DNA of 10,216 nt from Tannerella sp. GTDB lineage: Bacteria > Bacteroidota > Bacteroidia > Bacteroidales > Tannerellaceae. How positions within the stretch are numbered: the stretch's first letter is position 1; each line of letters starts with the position of its first letter. The position numbers and the translations under genes were made by a program. Shown piece by piece: positions 1-6,021 of the stretch. The notes under the pieces are model-generated. The model saw only the letters and a program-made list of their open reading frames with translations. It was not told the origin of the DNA and searched no databases. The stretch lies in assembly GCA_031277235.1 (NCBI GenBank), contig JAITMT010000018.1, forward strand, positions 1 through 10,216. The letters are read 5' to 3'.

Positions 1-30
1 CCTCCCCCTCCGGGGGAGTTGGAGGGGGGC
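1..30. repeat. C-tract/G-tract hairpin repeat (class A), cut by the window edge
   Basis: CTCCCCC at 2-8 pairs perfectly with GGGGGAG at 12-18 around a 3-nt loop, and a further G-tract follows at 21-29. It lies directly after the stop codon of the minus-strand permease ending at 31. Read on that strand, the stop is followed by GCCCCCCTCC, exactly as after the ATPase gene at 8904. No T-run follows on the minus strand, so it is not a standard intrinsic terminator. The rest of the element lies outside the window. Confidence 0.6.
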
Positions 31-2367
31 TTACTCCTTCTTCAACTCATCAACCGGATTGGCATGTGCTGCGCGGTAACTTTGCCAATAGACCGAAACA
101 AACGACACCAGCAGGCAAAATCCGCCGGCGGCAATGAATATCCACGGACTCAGGCTGATACGGTAGGAATAATCAGACAGCCATCCCTTCATGATGTACC
201 GGATAAGCGGTACGGCAATCACAAAAGCAATGCCAACGTATCCCAAAAACGTCAGAACCAACCGGGACAGCATCCGGAAATTTTCGGCGCCGTGCACTTT
301 GCGAATCGCTATTTCCTTGGCGTGCTGACGGATAAAATAGGTGGACATCGCCACCAGACCGAGCAGGGAAATCAGTATCGCAATGAAGGTGAACAGGCTG
401 ACAATCCGCGAAGTCCTTTGCTGGGACGCAAACGACTTCCTGACCTGCTCGTCCACGAACGTTCCGTTAAAATCAAGTTGCACAACCCGCTCATACGTTT
501 CTTGCACCTGCTTGAAAGCCGTTACGGGGTCGCCCTGCACTTCAATCAGAATGTTCCACGGATACATGGTTTCAAAGGCGCCGAAATAGAACAGTAGCGG
601 CGCTTTCCCGCGGGTAATATTTTTCAACTGGATATCCTTGATAATACCGTCAATCTGAAGCGTCCAGTTTTCATTAAACCGGATTTCCGTAGCATTTTCG
701 CCCGCTTCGGTTTCCTTGATGGCTTGCTCGCTGAAATAAGCATGATTGCCGCCGGCGCTTCCCAACTGATTGTCTTTCAATATTTTCAGCCCCAGCATTT
801 CAAAGGTTGCCGAATCGCCGCCCAATATCTGAAAGGATATGTTTTTTCCGTTATATTCCACCGTACTGTTGTTTCCTCCGCCAAAAGGAGTGCTTTGAGA
901 AAAGCCTACGCGCTTCACGGAGGCAAGTTGCTTCGCCTCATTTGCGAAAACCGCCATTTCTTCCTTGTTTTGAAAATTCATGGTCGGCACATCCAGGATA
1001 TTGGTCGTGTTGTATCCCAGCGGCGCATGAATGAGATGGGAGGTCTGCACAGCCATCGTGATGGACGCCACGAGCAGCATGATGGTAATCACGTTTTGAA
1101 AAACGATGAAGAAACGGCTGAAAACCATTTTGTTTTTCCGGATGAAACTTCCCCGGGTAATGTCAATCGGCTTGGCATTTGAAATGAGCATTGCCGGCAT
1201 CAAGCCCGAAACGGCGCCTACAAGCAGGACGAAACCCAGTGCAAGCGGGATGCTCCAAGCCGATAACAGGGAGCCGCCGACGTCAATTTTTGTATCGAGC
1301 AGTTCGCCCGCAGCAGGCGCAAACAGGACAGCCAGAAACAGAGCCACCAGGGACGCAATGAAGCACAGCAGCGTGGATTCGAGCATTAAGCGGATGAACA
1401 GTTCCCGGCGGGACGAGCCCAGCAAGCGACGGGTCGCCATTTCCTTTGCCCGGAAACCGGATTGCGCCACGGTCAGATTGATGTAGTTAATAAGGGCGAA
1501 TATCAGAATGGCTATGCCAACAGACATCAGTATGATCACCAGCCTCCATTCGCCCTGTTTCAGCCGTCCCGCGTCCGTGTCGGAGAAATAAATCTCTTTC
1601 AGGGGCACCAGTTGCACTTTGTTCCATATTCCCTTTTCGTATATCCAGAAGATTTCCTTGAAAAAAGCCAGCATGTCGTCCGTTCTGGACTGTAAATGAG
1701 CGTTTTCCTTTTCCATGATAAAGACAAAAGCACCGCTGGCATTGTCGAAGGTTTCGCTGTCCAAAGTCCAGTTGAAATGTTTCACGTTGTCAATTCTGAC
1801 CAGAATGTCGCAATAGGGAAGGGTGGAATTTTTAATATCGTCCATCACGCCGTTTACAACCACGGTTACGCTGTCGTTCAGGACAATGGTTTTTCCCATG
1901 GGAGATTCATTTCCAAACGCTTTCCGGGCGAAAGTCCGGGAAATCACGGCGTAATTGCGGGCGCCCAGTGTCTGTCCGGGATTTGCGGTTTGCAGTTTGA
2001 AATCGAAAAAATCGAAGAAGGTCGAATCGGCGAACAGCAGTTCTGTATTCAACTTTGTTTCGTTGATGACAACGGGTATTTGACGGTACAGAGACGCTAC
2101 CGGACATACTTTTTCTATTTCGGGAAAACGTTCCTCTATCCGGTAAGCCAGCCGGTAGGCGCTTCCCAGACTGTTGTCGTTTCCCAACACGTAAATCCGG
2201 TCGGCTTTGGCATGAAAGCGGTCGGTAGATAGTTCCTGCGTCGTATAAATGGCGATCAGGATCACGAACATCAACGAAACGGACAAGCCGAATACGTCAA
2301 TCAGGGTGTAAAGTTTATTTTTACCCAGGAACTTGAAAAAAGTTCCGAAATTAAATAGATTATTCAT
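31..2367 (-). CDS. ABC transporter permease, FtsX/MacB type (778 aa)
   Basis: This is an inner-membrane permease of the MacB/FtsX superfamily, whose members couple a cytoplasmic ATPase to work on lipoproteins, peptides or drugs in the envelope rather than forming a classical channel. A first helix at about residues 20-44 precedes an extracytoplasmic MacB_PCD-like domain (about 45-270). The first FtsX domain has helices near 275-299, 327-350 and 370-394. A fifth helix at 417-440 leads into a second extracytoplasmic domain. The final FtsX domain has helices near 654-678, 703-726 and 740-763. The cytoplasmic coupling motifs AKEMATRRLLGS (307-318) and AKEIAIRKVHGA (683-694) are visible, and the protein ends NPVDELKKE as is usual for the family. 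The start is the ATG just before the conserved amphipathic N-terminus; no Shine-Dalgarno is seen. It is the last ABC gene of the co-directional set. Function beyond the family level cannot be assigned. Confidence 0.93.
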   Translation of the reverse strand: MNNLFNFGTFFKFLGKNKLYTLIDVFGLSVSLMFVILIAIYTTQELSTDRFHAKADRIYVLGNDNSLGSAYRLAYRIEERFPEIEKVCPVASLYRQIPVVINETKLNTELLFADSTFFDFFDFKLQTANPGQTLGARNYAVISRTFARKAFGNESPMGKTIVLNDSVTVVVNGVMDDIKNSTLPYCDILVRIDNVKHFNWTLDSETFDNASGAFVFIMEKENAHLQSRTDDMLAFFKEIFWIYEKGIWNKVQLVPLKEIYFSDTDAGRLKQGEWRLVIILMSVGIAILIFALINYINLTVAQSGFRAKEMATRRLLGSSRRELFIRLMLESTLLCFIASLVALFLAVLFAPAAGELLDTKIDVGGSLLSAWSIPLALGFVLLVGAVSGLMPAMLISNAKPIDITRGSFIRKNKMVFSRFFIVFQNVITIMLLVASITMAVQTSHLIHAPLGYNTTNILDVPTMNFQNKEEMAVFANEAKQLASVKRVGFSQSTPFGGGNNSTVEYNGKNISFQILGGDSATFEMLGLKILKDNQLGSAGGNHAYFSEQAIKETEAGENATEIRFNENWTLQIDGIIKDIQLKNITRGKAPLLFYFGAFETMYPWNILIEVQGDPVTAFKQVQETYERVVQLDFNGTFVDEQVRKSFASQQRTSRIVSLFTFIAILISLLGLVAMSTYFIRQHAKEIAIRKVHGAENFRMLSRLVLTFLGYVGIAFVIAVPLIRYIMKGWLSDYSYRISLSPWIFIAAGGFCLLVSFVSVYWQSYRAAHANPVDELKKE

Positions 2368-2373
2368 CGGTTA

Positions 2374-2413
2374 AGGATTTGAGGATTTGAAAATTTGAAG
2401 ATTTGAAAATTGG
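2374..2413. repeat. Octamer tandem repeat, five units
   Basis: Five head-to-tail 8-bp units read aggatttg, aggatttg, aaaatttg, aagatttg and aaaattgg on the plus strand. The array begins 6 bp upstream of the ATG of the minus-strand permease at 31-2367, so it would lie in that gene's untranslated leader. The units keep the ATTTG core and vary at the first positions; the last one is degenerate. Short tandem repeats of this kind can change copy number by slippage. Confidence 0.85.
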
Positions 2414-2414
2414 A

Positions 2415-2439
2415 TGTCCCATCCCGTCGCGGTGGGACA
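2415..2439. other. Hairpin in the leader of the permease at 31-2367
   Basis: TGTCCCA at 2415-2421 is complementary to TGGGACA at 2433-2439, with two further C-G pairs possible inside (CC at 2423-2424 with GG at 2431-2432). It lies between the octamer array and the A+T-rich upstream region. It could be a leader structure or a fragment of an intergenic repeat: it shares ATCCCGTC with the class B elements. No function can be assigned. Confidence 0.45.
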
Positions 2440-2460
2440 CAGTGTCGAGCAAAGTTGCGT

Positions 2461-2634
2461 TTGTAAGAATTAAAATGTTCATGTCTGTATTGTTTTTATG
2501 TTATTTTTTTCAAAAACAGATACTATAATCGTGCCAAAGATTTATTTGTTTGATAATAAGTATATTATAAAATTCCCGTTTCAACGATTTGTAAAATTTA
2601 TTTACAATGGAGTGTAAAGTTTTGTTACATGTTT
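2461..2634 (-). promoter_or_regulatory. A+T-rich upstream region with an inverted repeat, probable regulatory region of the permease at 31-2367
   Basis: This is the non-coding remainder between the octamer/hairpin leader and the class A repeat, and it is conspicuously A+T-rich compared with the genes. It holds a perfect inverted repeat, TTGTAAA (2589-2595) and TTTACAA (2601-2607), separated by 5 bp. A shorter related pair follows, TGTAA (2613-2617) and TTACA (2625-2629). No full TAnnTTTG -7 box with a spaced -33 TTTG was found on the minus strand; CAACTTTG at 2457-2450 is one base off but lacks a partner. Calling it regulatory rests on position and composition. Confidence 0.35.
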
Positions 2635-2642
2635 GACCCTCT

Positions 2643-2749
2643 GACCTCTCCCCCTGCCCCTCTCCACAGGAGAGGGGGGAAGTCCCCCTGAGGGGGATTT
2701 AGGGGGTTCGGAAGTCCCTCCCTTGTGGGGAGGGATTTAGGGAGAGGTC
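2643..2749. repeat. Class A structured repeat, four-way-junction form
   Basis: GACCTCTCCC (2643-2652) is fully complementary to GGGAGAGGTC (2740-2749) and encloses three hairpins. These are CCCCTCTCC/GGAGAGGGG (2657-2665 with 2669-2677), TCCCCC/GGGGGA (2683-2688 with 2692-2697) and TCCCTCCC/GGGAGGGA (2715-2722 with 2728-2735). As single strand it can fold as a cloverleaf. It begins 8 bp beyond the stop of the minus-strand permease at 2758. A second copy without the middle hairpin is at 9614-9689. No T-run follows, so intrinsic termination is not indicated. Confidence 0.85.
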
Positions 2750-2757
2750 GGAGAACT

Positions 2758-5115
2758 TCATTCCGTTTTTATACTTTTCACCGGATTAGCCGTAGCCGCC
2801 AGGATCGCCTGAAAGCCGACCGTCAGCAGCGCAATTCCCACACTGATGCCGCCAACCACGACAAACAGCCACCAGGGAATGTCCGTGCGATAGGCATATC
2901 CCGATAGCCATTTGTCCATCGCCCACCACGCAATCGGCGAGGCGACGGCGACGGAAATTAGCACCAGCGTCAAAAACTCCTTCGACAGCAAAAACACAAC
3001 GCCCGACACCGAAGCGCCCAAAACCTTGCGGATACCGATTTCCTTTCTGCGCGTTTCCGCCATGTACGCCACCAGCGCAAACAAGCCCAGACAGGAAATA
3101 AAGATGGTAAGCCCGGCAAACCAGGAAGTCAGCGAACCCATGGTCTGTTCGTTCTGAAACTTGCGGGCATATTCTTCATCCACAAAATGATACTCGAACG
3201 GATAAGCCGGATTGTACTGTTTGAAAATCTGTTCCGCTTTTGCCAGATTATCCGCCGTGCGGTTGGCGCCGTTCAATTTGATGTGCATCGTGTTGATCCA
3301 TCCGGAAGGTCCTCCGATAAGCATCGGTCTCGCAGGCTCGTAGGGAGAGTGGAGAATAAAATCCTTCACCACGCCCACTACGTGCCAGTCGGAGCCGAAA
3401 ACTTCGACATTTTCACCAACCGGATGTTCCAAATTCATGATTTTCAACGCAGATTCATTCAGCAGCAATGCCGTGGAGTCCGTAGGGTAGGAATAGACGT
3501 CAATATCCCGTCCTTCGATGAGGGTGGCGCCCACTGTTTTCACCCAGTCGGCGTCTGCAAAATAATTGTCAAAAATCAACCTTGCGTCGGGGTCTTTTCC
3601 CTGCCAGCGAACATCCCATGTATTACTCCATCCCTGTGTCATCGGAGCGCTGGTCTTTGTTACCGATACTGCTACCTGCGCATTGAGCAAATCATGTTTG
3701 AGCAGTTCGTAGTTTTTGGTCATATCTCCTTCCAAAAGGGTATAAATGAGCCGGTCCTTGTCATATCCGGTTTCCCTGTCCTGTGCATACCCGATTTGGC
3801 GATGAATCACCAAAGTGGATACAATCAATGCACAGGCGACGGTAAACTGCATCACGACCAACACTTTTCGGGAAGACGCCGCTCCCCGGTTTTTCCGGAA
3901 AACGCCTTTCAACACTTTAAGCGGAAGAAAGGACGACAGGTAGAAAGCGGGATAACTGCCTGCGAGCAAGCCGGTGAACAGCATAAACCCCGATGCGGCT
4001 AACCAAAACCGGACATTGCTTAAGTCCAATTTTATTTGCTGCCCCATCAGCGTGCTGAATAGCGGCAAAGCCATTAATGCAAGAAGCAGGGCGATGGCGC
4101 CGGCGATAAATGAAACGACGATTGACTCTCCCAAAAACAGTCCGATCAGCGATTGCCGCCTGCCGCCCATCACTTTGCGAACGCCTACTTCCTTTGCCCG
4201 CTTCTCGCTGCGGGCGGTGCTCAAATTCATAAAATTGATGCAGGCTATCAACAAAATCAGTCCGGCAATGACCCCAAACAGACGCAATGTGTCAATCAAT
4301 CCTCCAGCCGGTATGCCATTTTCAAATTTGGAATACAGATGCAGTTTGCCGAGTGGATACAGAAACGGTTCGGTAGCGACTGAATTGTCGGTATGGGCAT
4401 TGATAACCCCGCGAATGGATTCATTGACCAAATCCGGTTGAGCATTCGGATGCAGTTCCACGTATGTTTGCAAATTGTTTGCAGTCCATTGGTCAACATA
4501 CCAGTCCAGTACTTTCAGGAAGTCCATGGTCGCCAATGCTTCAAACTGAAAATGTGTATTTCCGGGCAAATCCTTCATCACGCCGGTAACCGTTACCGGA
4601 TATTGATTGTCCAGCAACAGCGTTTTTCCCATCGGGTCTTCCTGCCCAAACAGACGGCTCGCCGCCTTTTCGGTCAAAATCACCGAGTACGGGTCATTCA
4701 GCGCCGTTTCCCTGTTTCCCTGCAACAGGGGGAAATCGAACATGGTTAGAAAATCGGGATCCGTAAAGTTGGTTTGGACTTTCGATTTAATCTCCTTATT
4801 GGCAAGAAGGAACGTTTGATAGTTTCTCATTCTTGCGACCCTGGCAATTTCCGGATAATCCGTTTTCAGCGTTGCTCCCAAAGGCATGGGCGTCCAGTCC
4901 CAGCAGGTCAAAGCGCCGTCGAACGTAGCGCGGTTATATACGGCATACAGTTGTTTTTCCTTCGTATGGAAGCGGTCATACGACCATTCGTGATGAATCC
5001 ACGCAAGAATTAATATCGCGGCAGCCATGCCGATAGCCAGCCCGCCGATATTGATGGCGGAGTATATTCCGCCGCGCTGCAAATTGCGCAAAATGAATTT
5101 AAGTTGATAAAACAT
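2758..5115 (-). CDS. ABC transporter permease, FtsX/MacB type (785 aa)
   Basis: This is a full-length permease of the MacB/FtsX superfamily. It opens MFYQLKFILRNLQR, the typical amphipathic N-terminus, which supports the chosen ATG, followed by helix 1 at about residues 20-42. The first extracytoplasmic domain spans about 43-275. Helices near 280-298, 327-353 and 370-395 form the first FtsX domain, with coupling motif AKEVGVRKVMGG (307-318). A fifth helix at about 417-437 leads to the second extracytoplasmic domain. Helices near 660-685, 708-730 and 745-770 form the last FtsX domain, with motif RKEIGIRKVLGA (690-701). The C-terminus NPVKSIKTE is family-typical. It is divergent from the antitoxin gene at 5174, sharing only 58 bp of upstream DNA with it. 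It is probably an inner-membrane partner of the ATPase at 8904-9569 or of a homologue elsewhere; the substrate is unknown. Confidence 0.94.
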   Translation of the reverse strand: MFYQLKFILRNLQRGGIYSAINIGGLAIGMAAAILILAWIHHEWSYDRFHTKEKQLYAVYNRATFDGALTCWDWTPMPLGATLKTDYPEIARVARMRNYQTFLLANKEIKSKVQTNFTDPDFLTMFDFPLLQGNRETALNDPYSVILTEKAASRLFGQEDPMGKTLLLDNQYPVTVTGVMKDLPGNTHFQFEALATMDFLKVLDWYVDQWTANNLQTYVELHPNAQPDLVNESIRGVINAHTDNSVATEPFLYPLGKLHLYSKFENGIPAGGLIDTLRLFGVIAGLILLIACINFMNLSTARSEKRAKEVGVRKVMGGRRQSLIGLFLGESIVVSFIAGAIALLLALMALPLFSTLMGQQIKLDLSNVRFWLAASGFMLFTGLLAGSYPAFYLSSFLPLKVLKGVFRKNRGAASSRKVLVVMQFTVACALIVSTLVIHRQIGYAQDRETGYDKDRLIYTLLEGDMTKNYELLKHDLLNAQVAVSVTKTSAPMTQGWSNTWDVRWQGKDPDARLIFDNYFADADWVKTVGATLIEGRDIDVYSYPTDSTALLLNESALKIMNLEHPVGENVEVFGSDWHVVGVVKDFILHSPYEPARPMLIGGPSGWINTMHIKLNGANRTADNLAKAEQIFKQYNPAYPFEYHFVDEEYARKFQNEQTMGSLTSWFAGLTIFISCLGLFALVAYMAETRRKEIGIRKVLGASVSGVVFLLSKEFLTLVLISVAVASPIAWWAMDKWLSGYAYRTDIPWWLFVVVGGISVGIALLTVGFQAILAATANPVKSIKTE

Positions 5116-5122
5116 GATTATT

Positions 5123-5156
5123 TTTGATTAATTGTTTGAAAAATATTGTATCTTTG
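5123..5156 (+). promoter_or_regulatory. Bacteroidota-type promoter of the toxin-antitoxin pair
   Basis: TATCTTTG at 5149-5156 matches the Bacteroidota primary sigma -7 consensus TAnnTTTG exactly. A TTTG at 5123-5126, 22 bp upstream, can serve as the -33 element; the usual spacing is about 19-21, so this is slightly long. Transcription would begin near 5162-5165, leaving a leader of only about 10 nt before the ATG at 5174. That leader is A-rich and has no Shine-Dalgarno sequence, as is common in the phylum. Confidence 0.65.
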
Positions 5157-5173
5157 TCGCAAAAAATTGAACG

Positions 5174-5353
5174 ATGGTTTATGAATTGAAAGAAGGAGAC
5201 AGCCTTGACAGCCTGCTCGAAGAAATAAAGCGGAAGAACAAAGCAAACGGGGGAAAAAGGAAAAAGAAGACCCTTGAGAAACATTATGGATGTCTGATTA
5301 GGGGTCTTGACGGAGTGGAATATCAAAAATCTGTCCGCAGTGAATGGGGTTGA
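5174..5353 (+). CDS. Small antitoxin-like protein, VapB-type partner of the PIN toxin (59 aa)
   Basis: A 59-codon frame runs from ATG 5174 to TGA 5351-5353, starting just after a strong promoter match. The N-terminal part (MVYELKEGDSLDSLLEEIKRKN) is acidic. A Lys-rich stretch follows (about residues 19-32), then a C-terminal segment LEKHYGCLIRGLDGVEYQKSVRSEW. In small Bacteroidota proteins paired with PIN toxins, I recall C-termini of the same kind (KHFGKLKRGLDGL-YQK-RNEW); that comparison is from memory. The presumed role is to bind and neutralise the co-transcribed ribonuclease and perhaps autoregulate the operon. The stop overlaps the start of the toxin gene by 14 bp if the toxin begins at GTG 5340, which suggests translational coupling. 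No classic DNA-binding fold (AbrB, RHH) is obvious by eye. Confidence 0.75.
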   Translation: MVYELKEGDSLDSLLEEIKRKNKANGGKRKKKTLEKHYGCLIRGLDGVEYQKSVRSEWG

Positions 5354-5720
5354 TTTCTTTGTGGATACCAACATCCTGATATATATCATGGAAAAGCATC
5401 CGCATCCGAAGATATCAAGCATGACAAAATGCTCGCTTGCAGTATCCGAGATATCTGAAATAGAACTGCTGGGGAAAAAGAATATAACCCGGCATGAAGT
5501 GGAAGCAATCCTGAATTTATTGAATGACTGTGAAGTGATTGATTTTAGCAAATCCATCAAGGATATTACCATTTCCATAAAACAAAAGTATACAATCAAG
5601 ACGCCTGACGCCATTATTGCAGCAACAGCCAAAAGTCTCAACTTGCCTCTTGTTACAGCCGATACCGGTTTTAAGAAAATTGAAGATGTTGACATAATTC
5701 TTATAGATTTGAATAATTAA
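5340..5720 (+). CDS. PIN-domain ribonuclease toxin, VapC-like (126 aa)
   Basis: This is a single PIN domain of the usual length. PIN toxins are metal-dependent endoribonucleases that cut tRNA, rRNA or mRNA when the antitoxin is lost. The acidic metal-binding set is intact, numbered from GTG 5340: D9 in FFVDTNILIY, E42 in EISEIELLG, D90 in TPDAIIAATA, and D108 in LVTADTGF. The GTG start gives an N-terminus reading MNGVDFFVDTN, which puts the first Asp where VapC proteins have it. A TTG at 5307 in the same frame would add 11 residues. The first in-frame ATG lies beyond the catalytic Asp and cannot be the start. The gene overlaps the antitoxin and is more A+T-rich than the ABC genes, which fits an acquired module. 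The target RNA is unknown. Confidence 0.88.
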   Translation: MNGVDFFVDTNILIYIMEKHPHPKISSMTKCSLAVSEISEIELLGKKNITRHEVEAILNLLNDCEVIDFSKSIKDITISIKQKYTIKTPDAIIAATAKSLNLPLVTADTGFKKIEDVDIILIDLNN

Positions 5721-5783
5721 TCATCCCCTCCCGAAAGATTTCTCCGCTTGCGGAATGTTTAACATTGTACCGAAAGACCGTTC

Positions 5784-5908
5784 GCATCCCGTCAGGGATG
5801 TGTCGCTCGGTAGAAAATATATTCCGCTGTCGGTTGCATTCCGTACGGAATGCATCCTGTGTGGGATAACGACCTTTTCTACCGAGCGACACATTCCTAA
5901 CGGAATGC
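5784..5908. repeat. Class B MITE-like inverted-repeat element, copy 1
   Basis: The ends form 34-bp inverted repeats (5784-5817 and 5875-5908) with three mismatches. The inner 17 bp, TGTCGCTCGGTAGAAAA (5801-5817), pair perfectly with 5875-5891. Each end also forms its own 6-bp hairpin: CATCCC/GGGATG (5785-5790 with 5795-5800) and CATTCC/GGAATG (5892-5897 with 5902-5907). A perfect 18-bp palindrome, GCATTCCGTACGGAATGC, lies in the middle (5836-5853). It carries no gene. It sits 63 bp downstream of the toxin stop. Two further copies are at 8418-8539 and 8645-8795. Confidence 0.88.
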
Positions 5909-5947
5909 AGAAACCTCTTTCCCGAGGAGGCTTTCGTCCGACATGCG

Positions 5948-5969
5948 GAGACGGGGCACGCCCCGTCTC
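5948..5969. repeat. Strong hairpin, GAGACGGGGC palindrome
   Basis: GAGACGGGGC (5948-5957) is perfectly complementary to GCCCCGTCTC (5960-5969) with a 2-nt spacer. Palindromes of this type, ending in GTCTCTAC, are, as I recall, dispersed intergenic repeats in several bacterial groups. It lies between the class B element and the class A hairpin downstream of the permease at 6022-8364. No T-run flanks it on either strand. Confidence 0.7.
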
Positions 5970-5973
5970 TACT

Positions 5974-6012
5974 CCCTCCCTTGAGGGGAGGGTTGGGGTG
6001 GGGCTTCGGGGC
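5974..6012. repeat. Class A hairpin with G-tract tail
   Basis: CCCTCCC (5974-5980) pairs with GGGAGGG (5986-5992) around a 5-nt loop. A G-rich tail follows, with GGGGTGGGGCTTCGGGGCTTC at its core from 5995 on; read on the minus strand, GAAGCCCC occurs twice in tandem. The tail starts 9 bp past the stop of the minus-strand permease at 6022. It belongs to the same family as the elements at 2643-2749, 8840-8899 and 9614-9689 but has no recognisable 10-bp closing stem. Confidence 0.6.
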
Positions 6013-6021
6013 TTCTTCTTC

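Noticed and set aside
19..597. A 192-codon plus-strand frame opposite the permease at 31-2367, and many like it opposite the other ABC genes.
   Set aside because: They are antisense shadows of long membrane-protein genes with clear family motifs.
2450..2457. CAACTTTG on the minus strand as a -7 box for the permease at 31-2367.
   Set aside because: First base departs from TAnnTTTG and no TTTG/TTG lies 19-22 bp upstream.
5099..5695. A 198-codon open frame on the minus strand across the toxin-antitoxin pair.
   Set aside because: It is antisense to a PIN gene with all catalytic residues, overlaps the start of the permease at 5115, and its translation has no recognisable domain.
5743..5754. Small hairpin TCCGC-TT-GCGGA after the toxin gene as an intrinsic terminator.
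   Set aside because: The loop is only 2 nt, the stem only 5 bp and it is followed by AATGTTTAAC rather than a T-run.
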